This document shows positions 17,537 through 28,374 of a stretch of DNA of 64,000 nt, in pieces (within the stretch, counting starts at the first letter, position 1; every line of letters starts with the position of its first letter). The stretch comes from an uncultured Phycisphaerae bacterium (GTDB lineage Bacteria; Planctomycetota; Phycisphaerae; UBA1845; Fen-1342), in contig CALGJV010000025.1 in the NCBI GenBank assembly GCA_937928595.1, positions 1-64,000 on the forward strand, read 5' to 3'. The notes below the pieces were generated by a model, which was given only the letters and a program-made list of their open reading frames with translations, was not told the origin of the DNA and ran no database searches. Made by a program: the position numbers and the translations under genes.

Positions 17537-18517
17537 ATGTTCGGAAAGCTGCTCTCGATCGCCCGCAACACCCTGATCGAGACCCTGCGGCAGCCGATCT
17601 TCGGCGTGCTGCTCTGGGTCACGGCCGGCGCGCTGGCTCTGAACCCGAGCCTGGCGGCGTTCTCGCTCGAGTCCGGCGGCGACGTCAAGATCGCCAAGGA
17701 CGTCGGCCTGGCCACGCTGCTGCTGTACGGCCTGCTGGCCAGCGTGTTCAGCGCCGCGGGCGTGATCACCCGTGAGATCGAGGCCCACACCGTCCTGACC
17801 GTCGTCTCCAAGCCGGTCCACCGCACGACCTTCCTGCTGGGCAAGTACCTGGGCGTGTGCGGCGCGGTGCTGATCGGCTACTACATCCTGTCGCTCGTCC
17901 TGTTCATGACCGTCCGGCACGGCACCATGGAGACCGCCGCCGACCGGTACGACCTCCCCGTGCTGATCTTCTCCGGACTGGCGCTGCTGATCAGCCTCGC
18001 GGCCGCGACGTTCGGCAACTACGTCTACGGCTGGCACTTCTCGATGAGCCTGACGGCCTGGGTCGTGCCCCTCGGCAGCGTCGCCATGCTGCTCGTGCTG
18101 CTGATCTCGCCCAAGTGGCAGTTCCAGTCGCCAGGCACCGATTTCGGCAATCTCCAGCTCGTGTACGCCGTGCTGCTGTGCTTCTGCGGGGTGCTGGTGC
18201 TCACGGCCTTCGCCGTCGCGCTGGCCACCCGCTTCAGCCAGGTCGTCACGCTCCTGCTGTGCGCGGGCGTCTACGTGCTCGGCCTGTTGTCGAACTACCT
18301 GCTCGGCCGGCCGGCCGAAAGCGGCGGCCCGCAGCTCTACCGCGTCCTGTACGCGCTCGTGCCCAACTTCCAGTTCTTCTGGGCCGGCGACGCCCTGACG
18401 CAGGAGCAGAGCATTCCGTTGTCGCTCGTCGCCCACGTCGCCGCCTACGCCACCGCCTACGCGCTGGCCGTGCTCGCGGTGGGCGTGGCGCTCTTCCAGA
18501 CGCGCGAAGTGAGCTGA
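17537..18517 (+). CDS. ABC-2 type permease subunit (NosY-like)
   Basis: A 326-residue protein with about six membrane spans. The coupling motif GVITREIEAHTVLTVVSKPVHRTTFLLGKYLG is the classic ABC-2 element after the second span. Unlike the permease at 9995-11380 it lacks a large extracytoplasmic domain. No ATPase gene is next to it on this strand, so it either uses the ATPase encoded divergently (11377-12531) or one elsewhere. It is transcribed away from the SPFH operon from its own promoter-like boxes. Confidence 0.8.
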   Translation: MFGKLLSIARNTLIETLRQPIFGVLLWVTAGALALNPSLAAFSLESGGDVKIAKDVGLATLLLYGLLASVFSAAGVITREIEAHTVLTVVSKPVHRTTFLLGKYLGVCGAVLIGYYILSLVLFMTVRHGTMETAADRYDLPVLIFSGLALLISLAAATFGNYVYGWHFSMSLTAWVVPLGSVAMLLVLLISPKWQFQSPGTDFGNLQLVYAVLLCFCGVLVLTAFAVALATRFSQVVTLLLCAGVYVLGLLSNYLLGRPAESGGPQLYRVLYALVPNFQFFWAGDALTQEQSIPLSLVAHVAAYATAYALAVLAVGVALFQTREVS

Positions 18518-18597
18518 GCCGGCCCGGCGGCCGGCGGTACCGCGGCGGCGAACTGGCGGGGCAACACGCGCCATCTTCCCGGCGTCTTCCTCGCTTG

Positions 18598-20574
18598 TCA
18601 GACCGGCTGCAACGCCACGCGCCCCGCCACCGGCGACTGCGCCACCGTGCGCGGTGCGGGCACGTGCGAGGCGATGTGCTCCCCGAACCGCACCATCCGC
18701 GCGCTGTTGAACACGACAATCGCCGACGACACCGTGTGCAACAGCGCCGCCAGCATCGGCGGCACGGCGCCGAACACGATCGCCACCTCGACCGTGATGA
18801 TGAACGCCACGCCGAAGATCAGGTTCTGCCAGATCACCTTGGTCGTGGCCCGCGACAGACTCACCAGGAACGGCAACCGCCGCAGATCCTCGCTCATCAG
18901 CGCCACGCTCGCGCTGTTCATCGCCACGTCGCTGCCGGCCGCCCCCATCGCGATGCCCAGGTTCCCGGCCGCCAGCGCCGGCGCGTCGTTCACGCCGTCG
19001 CCCACCACCGCGACCGTGTGCCCCTTGGCCTTCAGCGCGTCCACCAGCGCCAGCTTGTCCTGCGGCAGCACCTCCGCCTGCAGGTCCGAGCAGCCCATCT
19101 CGCGCGCCACGCGCCGCGCCACCGACCAGCGGTCGCCGGTCACCATGATCAGGTCCCGCACGCCCAGGCGCCGCAACTCGTCCATGGCCTGCCGGGCCTC
19201 CGGCCGCGTGCGGTCCTCCAGCCCGATCCAGCCCAGGCAGCGCCCGCCCTTCGCGACGTACAGCGTGCTGAGTCCCTCCGGCTCGGCGAACGCCTCGCCG
19301 GCCAGCGGACCGAGATCCACGCCGCACTCCTGCACCCACGTGCGGCGGCCGATCTGCACCACCTGCCCGCCGACCTTCGCCTTCACGCCCTTGCCCGGCA
19401 CCTCCTCGAACCCTTCCGCCTCGTCGAGCGGCACCCGCGCGCGGTCCGCGACGGCCATGACCGCCCGGGCCACCGGGTGCCGGCTCATCCGCTCCACCGC
19501 TGCCGCGGTCCGCAGCAGCTCGGCTGCGTCCACGCCCGGCGCCGGCATGAGACGCGTCACGGCCAGCTCACCCGTCGTCAGCGTGCCGGTCTTGTCGAAC
19601 ACGACCGCCGTGAGTTTGCGCGCCCACTCGAGGTTGCCGACATCCTTGATGTAGATACCCAGCCGGGCGGCCGCCGACAGCGCCGCCACCATCGCCGTCG
19701 GCGTTGCCAGGATCAGCGCGCACGGACACGCGATGACCAGCAGCGCGATCGCCCGCTGCACATCCATCGTGAAGAACCAGACCACGCCCGCGATCATGAG
19801 CGTGACCGGCGTGTACCACGAGGCGTACTGGTCGATAAGACGCATCAGCGGAATCCGCGTCCGCTCGGCCTGGAGGATGAGATCCTGCACGCGCCCCAGC
19901 GTCGTGTCGTGCCCGACCTTCGTCACCCGGACCACCAGGGCCCCGGTCACGTTGCTCGTGCCGCCGAACACCTCGTCGCCCCGCCCCTTCTCCACCGGCA
20001 GCGACTCGCCCGTGATGTTCGCCTCGTTGATCGTGGACTGGCCGTCGATGATCTCGCCGTCGGCCGGCACGTTGTCGCCCGGCAGCACGATCACCGTGTC
20101 GCCCGGCTTCAGCGCGTGCGCCTCGACCGTCTCTTCCCGACCGTCCGCCAGCCGACGCCGCGCCTTCGTCGGCGTCAGACGGATCAACCCCGCGATCGCC
20201 GCCCGCGCCCCCAGCGCCGTCCGCGTCTCGATCAGGTTGCTCAGCAGCAGAAAGAACGCCACCACCCCGGCCGTCTGGTAGTCGCCCGTGGCCATCGCCG
20301 CCAGGATCGCCAGCGCCACCAGCTCATCCATGTGCATGTGGCCGGTCGCCAACCCCTTCAGCGCGTGTGCCCACAGCGGCACCGCCAGCAGCAGCGCCCC
20401 CACCGCCGCCATCAGGTCGCGGTACATGTTCACCGAGTCGTCCGCGGCCGTGCCGCTGAACAGCGGTTTCACCAGGAACGAGGCCGCGACCAACACGCCG
20501 CCCAGCATCGTGGCGATCAGCTTCGCCGCCGCGCGCCCCGTCTCCTGTTTCACCGTCAAGTGGCCGTGCGTCAT
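18598..20574 (-). CDS. P1B-type heavy-metal-translocating ATPase without N-terminal metal-binding domain
   Basis: A 658-residue protein with TGES in the actuator domain, the metal-site motif ACPCALILATP, the phosphorylation site DKTGT, the His-Pro locus SRHPVA and the hinge GDGVNDAPA. The cytoplasmic HMA/CxxC domain found in many CopA/ZntA proteins is missing. The last span reads HTVSSAIVVFNSARM, which is not the Asp-containing pattern of ZntA. The metal is therefore left open. ATG 20574 follows GGAGAG directly and is preferred to the in-frame ATG at 20643. It exports a metal ion using ATP. Confidence 0.88.
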   Translation of the reverse strand: MTHGHLTVKQETGRAAAKLIATMLGGVLVAASFLVKPLFSGTAADDSVNMYRDLMAAVGALLLAVPLWAHALKGLATGHMHMDELVALAILAAMATGDYQTAGVVAFFLLLSNLIETRTALGARAAIAGLIRLTPTKARRRLADGREETVEAHALKPGDTVIVLPGDNVPADGEIIDGQSTINEANITGESLPVEKGRGDEVFGGTSNVTGALVVRVTKVGHDTTLGRVQDLILQAERTRIPLMRLIDQYASWYTPVTLMIAGVVWFFTMDVQRAIALLVIACPCALILATPTAMVAALSAAARLGIYIKDVGNLEWARKLTAVVFDKTGTLTTGELAVTRLMPAPGVDAAELLRTAAAVERMSRHPVARAVMAVADRARVPLDEAEGFEEVPGKGVKAKVGGQVVQIGRRTWVQECGVDLGPLAGEAFAEPEGLSTLYVAKGGRCLGWIGLEDRTRPEARQAMDELRRLGVRDLIMVTGDRWSVARRVAREMGCSDLQAEVLPQDKLALVDALKAKGHTVAVVGDGVNDAPALAAGNLGIAMGAAGSDVAMNSASVALMSEDLRRLPFLVSLSRATTKVIWQNLIFGVAFIITVEVAIVFGAVPPMLAALLHTVSSAIVVFNSARMVRFGEHIASHVPAPRTVAQSPVAGRVALQPV

Positions 20575-20815
20575 AGCTCTCCGCCGCGTCCGAGACCGCC
20601 TCGCCGGCGTCGGACGCATCACATGATCGGGGTTATCAGACATCCGAATCTACGCGCTCGGCAGCCGATGTCAAATGCCGCGGGGAGTCCCGACCGCGAC
20701 CCGCCGCCGATCCCGCGGCACACCGCCCCTCCCGCCGCTCGCCGAGACGTAGTACGCGAGGCCGCGTCATCCGGTTCGCCGCCCCGACCGGTTTCCGCAG
20801 GGCCGCCAGACAGCG

Positions 20816-20855
20816 ACAGCGTTCGGAGACGTGGGCCCACGTCCCGGAACGCTGT
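20816..20855. terminator. 40-base imperfect palindrome downstream of the small basic protein gene
   Basis: ACAGCGTTC (20816-20824) pairs with GAACGCTGT (20847-20855), and GACGTGGG pairs with CCCACGTC inside it, separated by a three-base internal mismatch. It lies 35 bases after the small basic protein's stop. No T tract follows on either strand, so it may be an RNA 3'-end stabiliser rather than a classic terminator. The rest of the 20575-20889 gap shows nothing else. Confidence 0.5.
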
Positions 20856-20889
20856 CCGCGCACGTCGCGGCTCACGTTCGCGCCGGGTC

Positions 20890-21135
20890 TCAAGCCTTCG
20901 GCGCCGCCGCAGCGGCCGCACCCTCGGCCGGCGCGCCTTCGGCGGCTTCGGTCTTGGCGGCTTTCTTCTTGCCGGCCTTGGGCTTGCGATGGGCCACCTT
21001 TGGCAGCCCGATCGGCGAACTGTTCTCCCGCCAGAGCTCCCGCTCCATGAGGAGCGCGACCCGCTCGGCTCGGGTAAGCACGTTACGGTGCCGCTCAAGC
21101 GAGCTCTTGCGGCGCAGGGACCGGTCGATCGACAT
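20890..21135 (-). CDS. PVC-superphylum small basic protein
   Basis: An 81-residue protein opening MSIDRSLRRKSSLERHRNVL and continuing TRAERVALLMERELW, then GLPKV. This is the hallmark of the small basic protein family restricted to Chlamydiae, Verrucomicrobia and Planctomycetes, thought to be ribosome-associated. The tail is an Ala/Lys-rich extension (KAGKKKAAK and a run of Ala). It is a strong taxonomic marker for this window. It has its own good promoter at 21169-21197, a GGGAG site before the ATG and a large hairpin after the stop, as expected for a highly expressed single-gene transcript. Confidence 0.85.
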   Translation of the reverse strand: MSIDRSLRRKSSLERHRNVLTRAERVALLMERELWRENSSPIGLPKVAHRKPKAGKKKAAKTEAAEGAPAEGAAAAAAPKA

Positions 21136-21168
21136 CGCACACTCTCCCAAATCGGGACTAGCCCCGCT

Positions 21169-21197
21169 AGTGTAGCGAGCCGCCAACCCGGTGGCAA
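21169..21197 (-). promoter_or_regulatory. Promoter of the small basic protein gene
   Basis: On the minus strand TTGCCA (21192-21197), a 17-base spacer and TACACT (21169-21174), 33 bases before the start codon. It is among the best-formed promoters in the window. Confidence 0.65.
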
Positions 21198-21334
21198 CCG
21201 CCGACACCGTTGCCCGTGGACCGGCCGATTACGACTTCAGCCACCTTCGTGCGCCTTTCACTCCGGCACCCCTTGCCGATACACTACCATCCGGTTGCGA
21301 CGCGTCGCCCTGTCGCATGGAGGCGAGGGACGTG

Positions 21335-22372
21335 ATGCCTGCTGTCGCCCGCCGTCGTCGAGCCCCGGCCGATCGACCCCAGTGCAGCCCCCAATTTCTC
21401 CAATGGCTGGCCGCGTTCCGTGTTTATCAGACCGTCGAGCTGGGCCTGTCCGCCAACACGGTGGCCGCCTACCGCCGGGACCTCGAGCAGTGCGGCGACT
21501 TCTTCCGTCGCCGCGGCGTCGACGATTGGAACACCCTCACCCCGCAAGTCCTTCAGGATCTGCTGATCGAGCTGAGCGACCGCGGCCTCAAGGAAACCAC
21601 GCTCGCCCGCAAGGTGGTCGCGCTGCGCATGTGGCTCCGCTGGCTCCACGAAACCCGGGTCGTCGACCGCGACCTGACCACGCTGCTGGAACTGCCGAAG
21701 AAGTGGCAGCGGCTGCCGGCCACGCTCAACCTCGACCGCACCGCCGAACTGGTCACCTCACCCGATCCGGAGCGGCCGCTCGCCTTGCGGGACCGCGCGA
21801 TCCTCGAGCTTTTCTACGCCTGCGGCCTGCGCGTCAGCGAATTGTGCGGGCTGCGAGAGGGCGACCTCAACCGCGCGGCCGGCTACGTGCGATGCATGGG
21901 CAAGGGCCGCAAGGAGCGGGTCGTCCCGGTCGGAAGGTGCGCCCTCGATGCGGTCGCGGCGTACGTCGAACACCTGCGGCCCCGCCTGGTTGAGGAAGGC
22001 GGGCGGCGCGGCCGATGGAAACTGCCGTTGACGCGGGCCGCGGCAGCGGGTCTGCCGCTGTTTCTGTCGCGGACGGGCGGGCCGCTGGACCGCGTAGCGG
22101 TGTGGGACCTGGTGCGGCGGGAAGCGACCCGCCGGGGCATCGCGGGCAAGGTGAGTCCGCACACGCTGCGGCACAGTTTCGCCACCCACCTGCTCGAGGG
22201 CGGCGCCGACCTGCGCGTCGTGCAGGAGCTGCTCGGGCACGCAAGTATAGCAACAACAGAGATTTATACGCACGTGCAAACGCGACGCCTCCAGGAAATC
22301 CACGCCCGCTGCCACCCGCGGGGTGCGGACGCAATGCGGAAGAAGCGGCCCGGACGCGAAACCGGTGCGTAG
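21335..22372 (+). CDS. Tyrosine recombinase XerC/XerD
   Basis: A 345-residue protein. The N-terminal SAM-like core-binding domain (LGLSANTVAAYRRDL) precedes a catalytic domain with the complete R-K-H-R-H-Y set: Arg in ACGLRVSEL, Lys in GKGRKERVVP, HTLRHSFATHLL (His and Arg), LLGHASIATT (His) and Tyr in EIYTHV. The layout without extra domains and the host context fit the chromosome-dimer resolvase rather than an element integrase. The start is ATG 21335 with a GAGGG site; ATG 21317 is an in-frame alternative. Slightly long because of a Gly/Arg-rich insert near residue 225 (EEGGRRGRWKLPL). Confidence 0.88.
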   Translation: MPAVARRRRAPADRPQCSPQFLQWLAAFRVYQTVELGLSANTVAAYRRDLEQCGDFFRRRGVDDWNTLTPQVLQDLLIELSDRGLKETTLARKVVALRMWLRWLHETRVVDRDLTTLLELPKKWQRLPATLNLDRTAELVTSPDPERPLALRDRAILELFYACGLRVSELCGLREGDLNRAAGYVRCMGKGRKERVVPVGRCALDAVAAYVEHLRPRLVEEGGRRGRWKLPLTRAAAAGLPLFLSRTGGPLDRVAVWDLVRREATRRGIAGKVSPHTLRHSFATHLLEGGADLRVVQELLGHASIATTEIYTHVQTRRLQEIHARCHPRGADAMRKKRPGRETGA

Positions 22373-22457
22373 CCGGCCCGTTGGGTCGTGTGTATACTGC
22401 CTCGGGCGGTGACGCGTGCCGGTCGAGCCCGTGTGGCAACCGGTTCAGGAGCCTGCG

Positions 22458-22691
22458 ATGCGGAGCCTGTGGCGCCGAACGAACTGGCGGCTCGCGGTCC
22501 TCGCGAGCGGATCGCTTTTCTTCATGGGAAGCTGTGATCCGACGGTACGAACCACCGTCGAGAACGGCCTCATCACAACCTCAACGAGCCTCTTCGGCGC
22601 GATCCTGCGAGCGATGCTCGAACTCGCCGTCGAGCAGCAAACCAGTACCGCGAAAGCAGTTATCGACGTCGTCCAGACTTGGGTGGCCTGA
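22458..22691 (+). CDS. Small lipoprotein, unknown function
   Basis: A 77-residue product whose ATG follows AGGAG at 22447-22451. A basic N-terminus (RRTNWR) and hydrophobic core end in FFMGSC, a lipobox-like site. The remaining 50 residues form an amphipathic helix-rich segment with no motif I recognise. A TATACT box at 22393-22398 may serve it. Confidence 0.6.
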   Translation: MRSLWRRTNWRLAVLASGSLFFMGSCDPTVRTTVENGLITTSTSLFGAILRAMLELAVEQQTSTAKAVIDVVQTWVA

Positions 22692-22809
22692 CCGGCGGCC
22701 CCTGCCAGTTTCCGCGCCTTTCGTCCCCCGGCCGCGGCTGATCAAGCCAAACGTGGTTCGCGCGTCCGCGTGTATGCGTGCGCAGTTGCCCCACGCTGTG
22801 AGGAATCGA

Positions 22810-23040
22810 TCAAACGGTGGGCGGGCCGTCCCACTCGTCCAGCCGACGATAATGGACGCCGGAACCGCTCCCTAAACCTCCCAGAACGAAGCCCACCCCG
22901 ACCGCCACCAGCAGGCCCGCTAGCGTCCACGCGAGCAACTGCGGCCAGACGAACAGCATGACCCCCAGCAGAATCAGGAACACGCCCAGAAGTACTCCGG
23001 CGCTCCCGAAACCACCGCCACCCGACCAGAAGATCCGCAC
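22810..23040 (-). CDS. Small Gly-rich membrane protein
   Basis: A 76-residue protein with a GTG start and GGAG six bases upstream. A Gly-rich head precedes two tightly spaced hydrophobic spans (VLLGVFLILLGVMLFVW and LLAWTLAGLLVAVGVGFVL). A short polar tail ends at DEWDGPPTV. It resembles small DUF3096-type or glycine-zipper membrane proteins, but I cannot assign it. Confidence 0.6.
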   Translation of the reverse strand: MRIFWSGGGGFGSAGVLLGVFLILLGVMLFVWPQLLAWTLAGLLVAVGVGFVLGGLGSGSGVHYRRLDEWDGPPTV

Positions 23041-23145
23041 GCGTCACTCCGTGCCCCCGGCGGCCGTCAGCCTACCCCGCTGCGTCCGGGATGTCACCCG
23101 GCCCAGCCGTTGAGGCGGCCGGCCGGCGACGACCGCGCAAATTGT

Positions 23146-23199
23146 CGCAGGCGACGAAGGACGGCTGTCTCGCGGAGAGCCGTCCCCCAATCGCCTGCG
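23146..23199. other. Nested double hairpin in the gap before the thioredoxin-like gene
   Basis: CGCAGGCGA (23146-23154) pairs perfectly with TCGCCTGCG (23191-23199). Inside it GGACGGCT (23159-23166) pairs with AGCCGTCC (23178-23185). It sits between two minus-strand genes, 67 bases after the stop of the thioredoxin-like gene. It could be a terminator, a REP-type element or a small structured RNA. Confidence 0.5.
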
Positions 23200-23265
23200 T
23201 CACGGGAGGGAGACGAAGCACGGTAGTTCGTCGCCGGTCACAACTCTGTACGTTTCTGACTCCGG

Positions 23266-23853
23266 TCAGTTCGCTCGCTTCGCCTTCAGGCACCGCTCGA
23301 TCGTTGAAGCCAGCCGCTTGCTTGCGAGCTCCTCGCCGCTGGCCACGATCCGGCCCGTGTCCGCATCAACCAGCACGGCCCACGGGATCGCGTTCACGCC
23401 GTACTGCTTCGCGATGCCGGACGCGTCGCCGTAAACCTGCTCCCAGGGCATCTTCTGGTCGCGGATGAACTCCTGCACCTTGCCGGCGGGTACGCCCGGG
23501 CCATCGAGCGTCACGCCCAGCACGACCAGGCCGTCCGACCCGAAACGCTCGTGCGCCGCGACCACCGCCGGGATCTCCTGGCGGCACGGCCCGCACCACG
23601 TCGCCCAGAAGTCCAGCAGCACCAGCCGACCCGCGAAATCCTGCGGGAACCGGACCGTCCGACTCGACAACGTCTCGGCCGTGAACGTCGGGGCGACCAT
23701 GCCTGCGACGAGCGCCGCGCCGGCAACCGCGGGGGCGTCCGAACCGGACGCCAGGCGCGCAATCCCTCACTGTCCGCCGCGCATCTGCAACTGGATCAGC
23801 GCCAGGGCCCCGAGGGCCACGACCGCCGCCACCAGCCAGCCGCCGTTCTTCAT
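23266..23853 (-). CDS. Membrane-anchored TlpA-like thioredoxin with one in-frame TGA (candidate selenoprotein)
   Basis: ATG 23853 follows a strong GGAGG site and opens a short anchor (WLVAAVVALGALALIQLQ). The frame meets TGA at codon 29 (23767-23769) and then stays open for 167 more codons through a Ser/Ala/Pro-rich linker into a complete thioredoxin fold with FWATWCGPC near residue 87, LGVTLDGP and the cis-Pro segment NAIPWAVLVD. TlpA proteins reduce disulfides outside the cytoplasmic membrane and need such an anchor. If the TGA is a true stop, only ATG 23700 remains, giving 144 residues with no export signal. A hairpin at 23734-23752 fits bacterial SECIS geometry. Selenocysteine, mutation or sequence error all remain possible. 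Confidence 0.7.
23734..23752 (-). promoter_or_regulatory. SECIS-like hairpin after the in-frame TGA
   Basis: On the minus strand GGCGTCC and GGACGCC pair perfectly around loop GGTTC. The stem begins 15 bases after the TGA, and the loop, starting with G, begins at base 22. A CGCG/CGCG lower stem can extend it across a small internal loop. Published bacterial SECIS rules call for an apical loop 16-37 bases after UGA with G in its first two positions, which this meets. Hairpins are common at this GC content, so this is suggestive only. Confidence 0.45.
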
Positions 23854-23892
23854 CTCGCATTCCTCCGCCGGGCCGCCGCGGCCCGCGTACGG

Positions 23893-23898
23893 AGTATA
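23893..23898 (-). promoter_or_regulatory. -10 box for the thioredoxin-like gene
   Basis: TATACT on the minus strand, 40 bases before ATG 23853. No convincing -35 box is seen. Its presence supports transcription from upstream of the longer reading frame. Confidence 0.4.
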
Positions 23899-23932
23899 GA
23901 ACACCGCGACCGGCACGACCGTTCCCGCTCAC

Positions 23933-23938
23933 TACAAT
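23933..23938 (+). promoter_or_regulatory. -10 box for mqnE
   Basis: TACAAT on the plus strand, 86 bases before ATG 24024 and divergent from the TATACT at 23893. The -35 region is weak. Confidence 0.35.
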
Positions 23939-24023
23939 TCCCGACAACGCCGCGAGCCGCGGCCGTCGTGATCTTGTACCCTGCCCGGCCCCGGCGGTTG
24001 CGGCCGGGCGGCCGAGGAATGCG

Positions 24024-25295
24024 ATGACGACCGAACTGGCGTCGGTGACCGACTCCGCCCTGGAGCCGATCCGCGCGAAAGTGCTCGCGGGCGCGCGGCT
24101 GACGCTCGAAGACGGCCTGACGCTGTACCGCACGCGCGACCTGTTCACGCTGGGCGAGCTGGCCAACCACGTCCGCGAGCGCCTGCACGGCCGGCGGGCC
24201 TACTACAACATCAACCGCCACATCAACTACACGAACTACTGCGTGCTCCGCTGCAAGTTCTGCTCGTTCTACCGGCCCTACGAGGCGTCGCGCGCGGGCG
24301 CGGCGGCCGGCGCCGCCTCGGCCGCGGCGGGTCCGACCGGCACGACGTTACCGCTGCTGCATGGGGCGGCCCCCGCCGCGACCGCGAGCGGCGCGCCGGC
24401 GAAGGGCGACGCGTACGAGTACTCGGTGGACGAGGTGGTGGCGCTGGCGGCGGAGGCCGCCGCTCGCGGCGCGACCGAGGTCCACATCGTCGGCGGGCTG
24501 CATCCGCGGCTGCCGTTCTCGTACTACACCGACCTCTGCCGAGCGATCAAAACGCGCTGCCCGACGCTGCACATCAAGGCGTTCACCGCGATCGAGATCG
24601 TCCACTTCACGCGCATCGCCCGGCCGCGGCGGACGATCCACGAGGTGCTGACGGAGTTGCGGGACGCGGGGCTCGACAGCCTGCCCGGCGGCGGGGCGGA
24701 GATCTTCGACGACCGCGTGCACGACGAAGCGTTCAAGAACAAGGTGGGCGAGAAGCACTGGTTCGACGTGCACACGGCCGCGCACGAGCTCGGCATCCCA
24801 TCGAACGCGACGATGCTCTACGGCCATGTGGAGACGATCACGGAACGCTTGCAACACATGCTCAAGCTGCGGGCGCACCAGGACGTTTCGCTCCGCGAGC
24901 GCCGCGCGGCGTTCCAGTGCTTCGTGCCGCTCTCGTTCATCCCGGACGGCAGCGCCCTGGCGCACCTGCCCGGCCCGACGGGCCTGGACGACCTGCGGAC
25001 GCTGGCCGTCGCGCGGCTGATGCTGGACAACATTCCGCACCTCAAAGGGTTCTGGATCATGCAGTCGCCCAAGCTGTCGCAGGTCGCGCTGAACTGGGGC
25101 GTGGACGACTTCGACGGCACCGTCGTGTGGTACGACATCACCCGCCGCGAGGGGCAGGGCACCAACCGCCAGGAGCTGTCGGTGGACCAGATCCGCCGCC
25201 TGCTGCGGGAAGCCGGCTGCGAGCCGGTCGAGCGCGACACGCTCTACCGCCCGGTGTGCCGGACGACGCCGGCCGCGTCGGAGCTCCGGCAGTAG
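24024..25295 (+). CDS. mqnE: Aminodeoxyfutalosine synthase
   Basis: A 423-residue radical-SAM enzyme. The cluster motif is CVLRCKFC (C73, C77, C80). Family signatures include NINRHINYTNYC, EVHIVGGLHP, HIKAFTAIEI, GLDSLPGGGAEIF, SNATMLYGH and QCFVPLSF. It adds an S-adenosylmethionine-derived adenosyl radical to 1-[(1-carboxyvinyl)oxy]benzoate in the futalosine route to menaquinone. Between the cluster and GDAYEYSVDEVV there is an Ala/Gly-rich insert of about 40 residues (88-128) not usual in the family. The route implies mqnA, mqnC and mqnD elsewhere; a possible later step lies at 32804-34902. Confidence 0.92.
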   Translation: MTTELASVTDSALEPIRAKVLAGARLTLEDGLTLYRTRDLFTLGELANHVRERLHGRRAYYNINRHINYTNYCVLRCKFCSFYRPYEASRAGAAAGAASAAAGPTGTTLPLLHGAAPAATASGAPAKGDAYEYSVDEVVALAAEAAARGATEVHIVGGLHPRLPFSYYTDLCRAIKTRCPTLHIKAFTAIEIVHFTRIARPRRTIHEVLTELRDAGLDSLPGGGAEIFDDRVHDEAFKNKVGEKHWFDVHTAAHELGIPSNATMLYGHVETITERLQHMLKLRAHQDVSLRERRAAFQCFVPLSFIPDGSALAHLPGPTGLDDLRTLAVARLMLDNIPHLKGFWIMQSPKLSQVALNWGVDDFDGTVVWYDITRREGQGTNRQELSVDQIRRLLREAGCEPVERDTLYRPVCRTTPAASELRQ

Positions 25296-25692
25296 CGCCG
25301 GAACCGAGGACGTAGTCTCCCGTCCCCGCCCGAGCGGAAGCGAGGTGTCCGGCGCGAGGGCAAAGGCACAGGGGCACGAAGTCACGAGGTAACAAAGGCG
25401 TTGTGGCCGACGCCGCGCCCACAGCGGCCGACCCCCGGGGTGGCCGTTCGTGCAAGGCCGAGTGGGAGTCCGGCCAGGGCGCAGTAACAAAGTCACAAGG
25501 TGACAAGATATCCGCCCCCCCCATCCGAAAGCGCAGCGCGAGCGAGCGCTCGGGCCGGTCCGCGCACCTGCGGCGTCGGTAGCGGTCTCCCAAGACCCCT
25601 CCACCCGTTCATCCCTCAGTCCCCGCCCGCCTGCGGGACGACCCGCCGTCCCCCCGCTTCCCGCCCCAACGCGCGTCGGCTATCGTGCCGTC
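25296..25692. repeat. Gene-free gap with an imperfect 19-base direct repeat
   Basis: AAGTCACGAGGTAACAAAG at 25379-25397 recurs as AAGTCACAAGGTGACAAGA at 25490-25508, same strand. The surrounding bases are AT-richer than neighbouring genes. I see no gene, tRNA or clear promoter here. The repeat could be a dispersed intergenic element or a protein-binding pair near mutS. Confidence 0.5.

Positions 25693-28370
<2,678 letters not shown>

Positions 28371-28374
<4 letters not shown>

Noticed and set aside
12657-17576. 1639-residue plus-strand open frame opposite the SPFH operon
   Set aside because: Composition is the complement of the Ala/Glu/Arg coiled coils on the other strand; no motif, and the SPFH genes there are clear.
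21335-22372. The Xer recombinase as the integrase of the left-end element
   Set aside because: It is 20 kb outside the element, has the plain XerC/D layout, and sits among host genes; it is taken as the chromosomal enzyme.
23701-23766. A non-ATG start just after the TGA for the thioredoxin-like protein
   Set aside because: Only ATT or CTG codons are available and none has a ribosome site; it would also leave the strong upstream site and membrane anchor unexplained.
25296-25692. A CRISPR array in the repeat-bearing gap before mutS
   Set aside because: Only two imperfect copies of a 19-base repeat about 110 bases apart; no regular spacing and no cas genes anywhere in the window.
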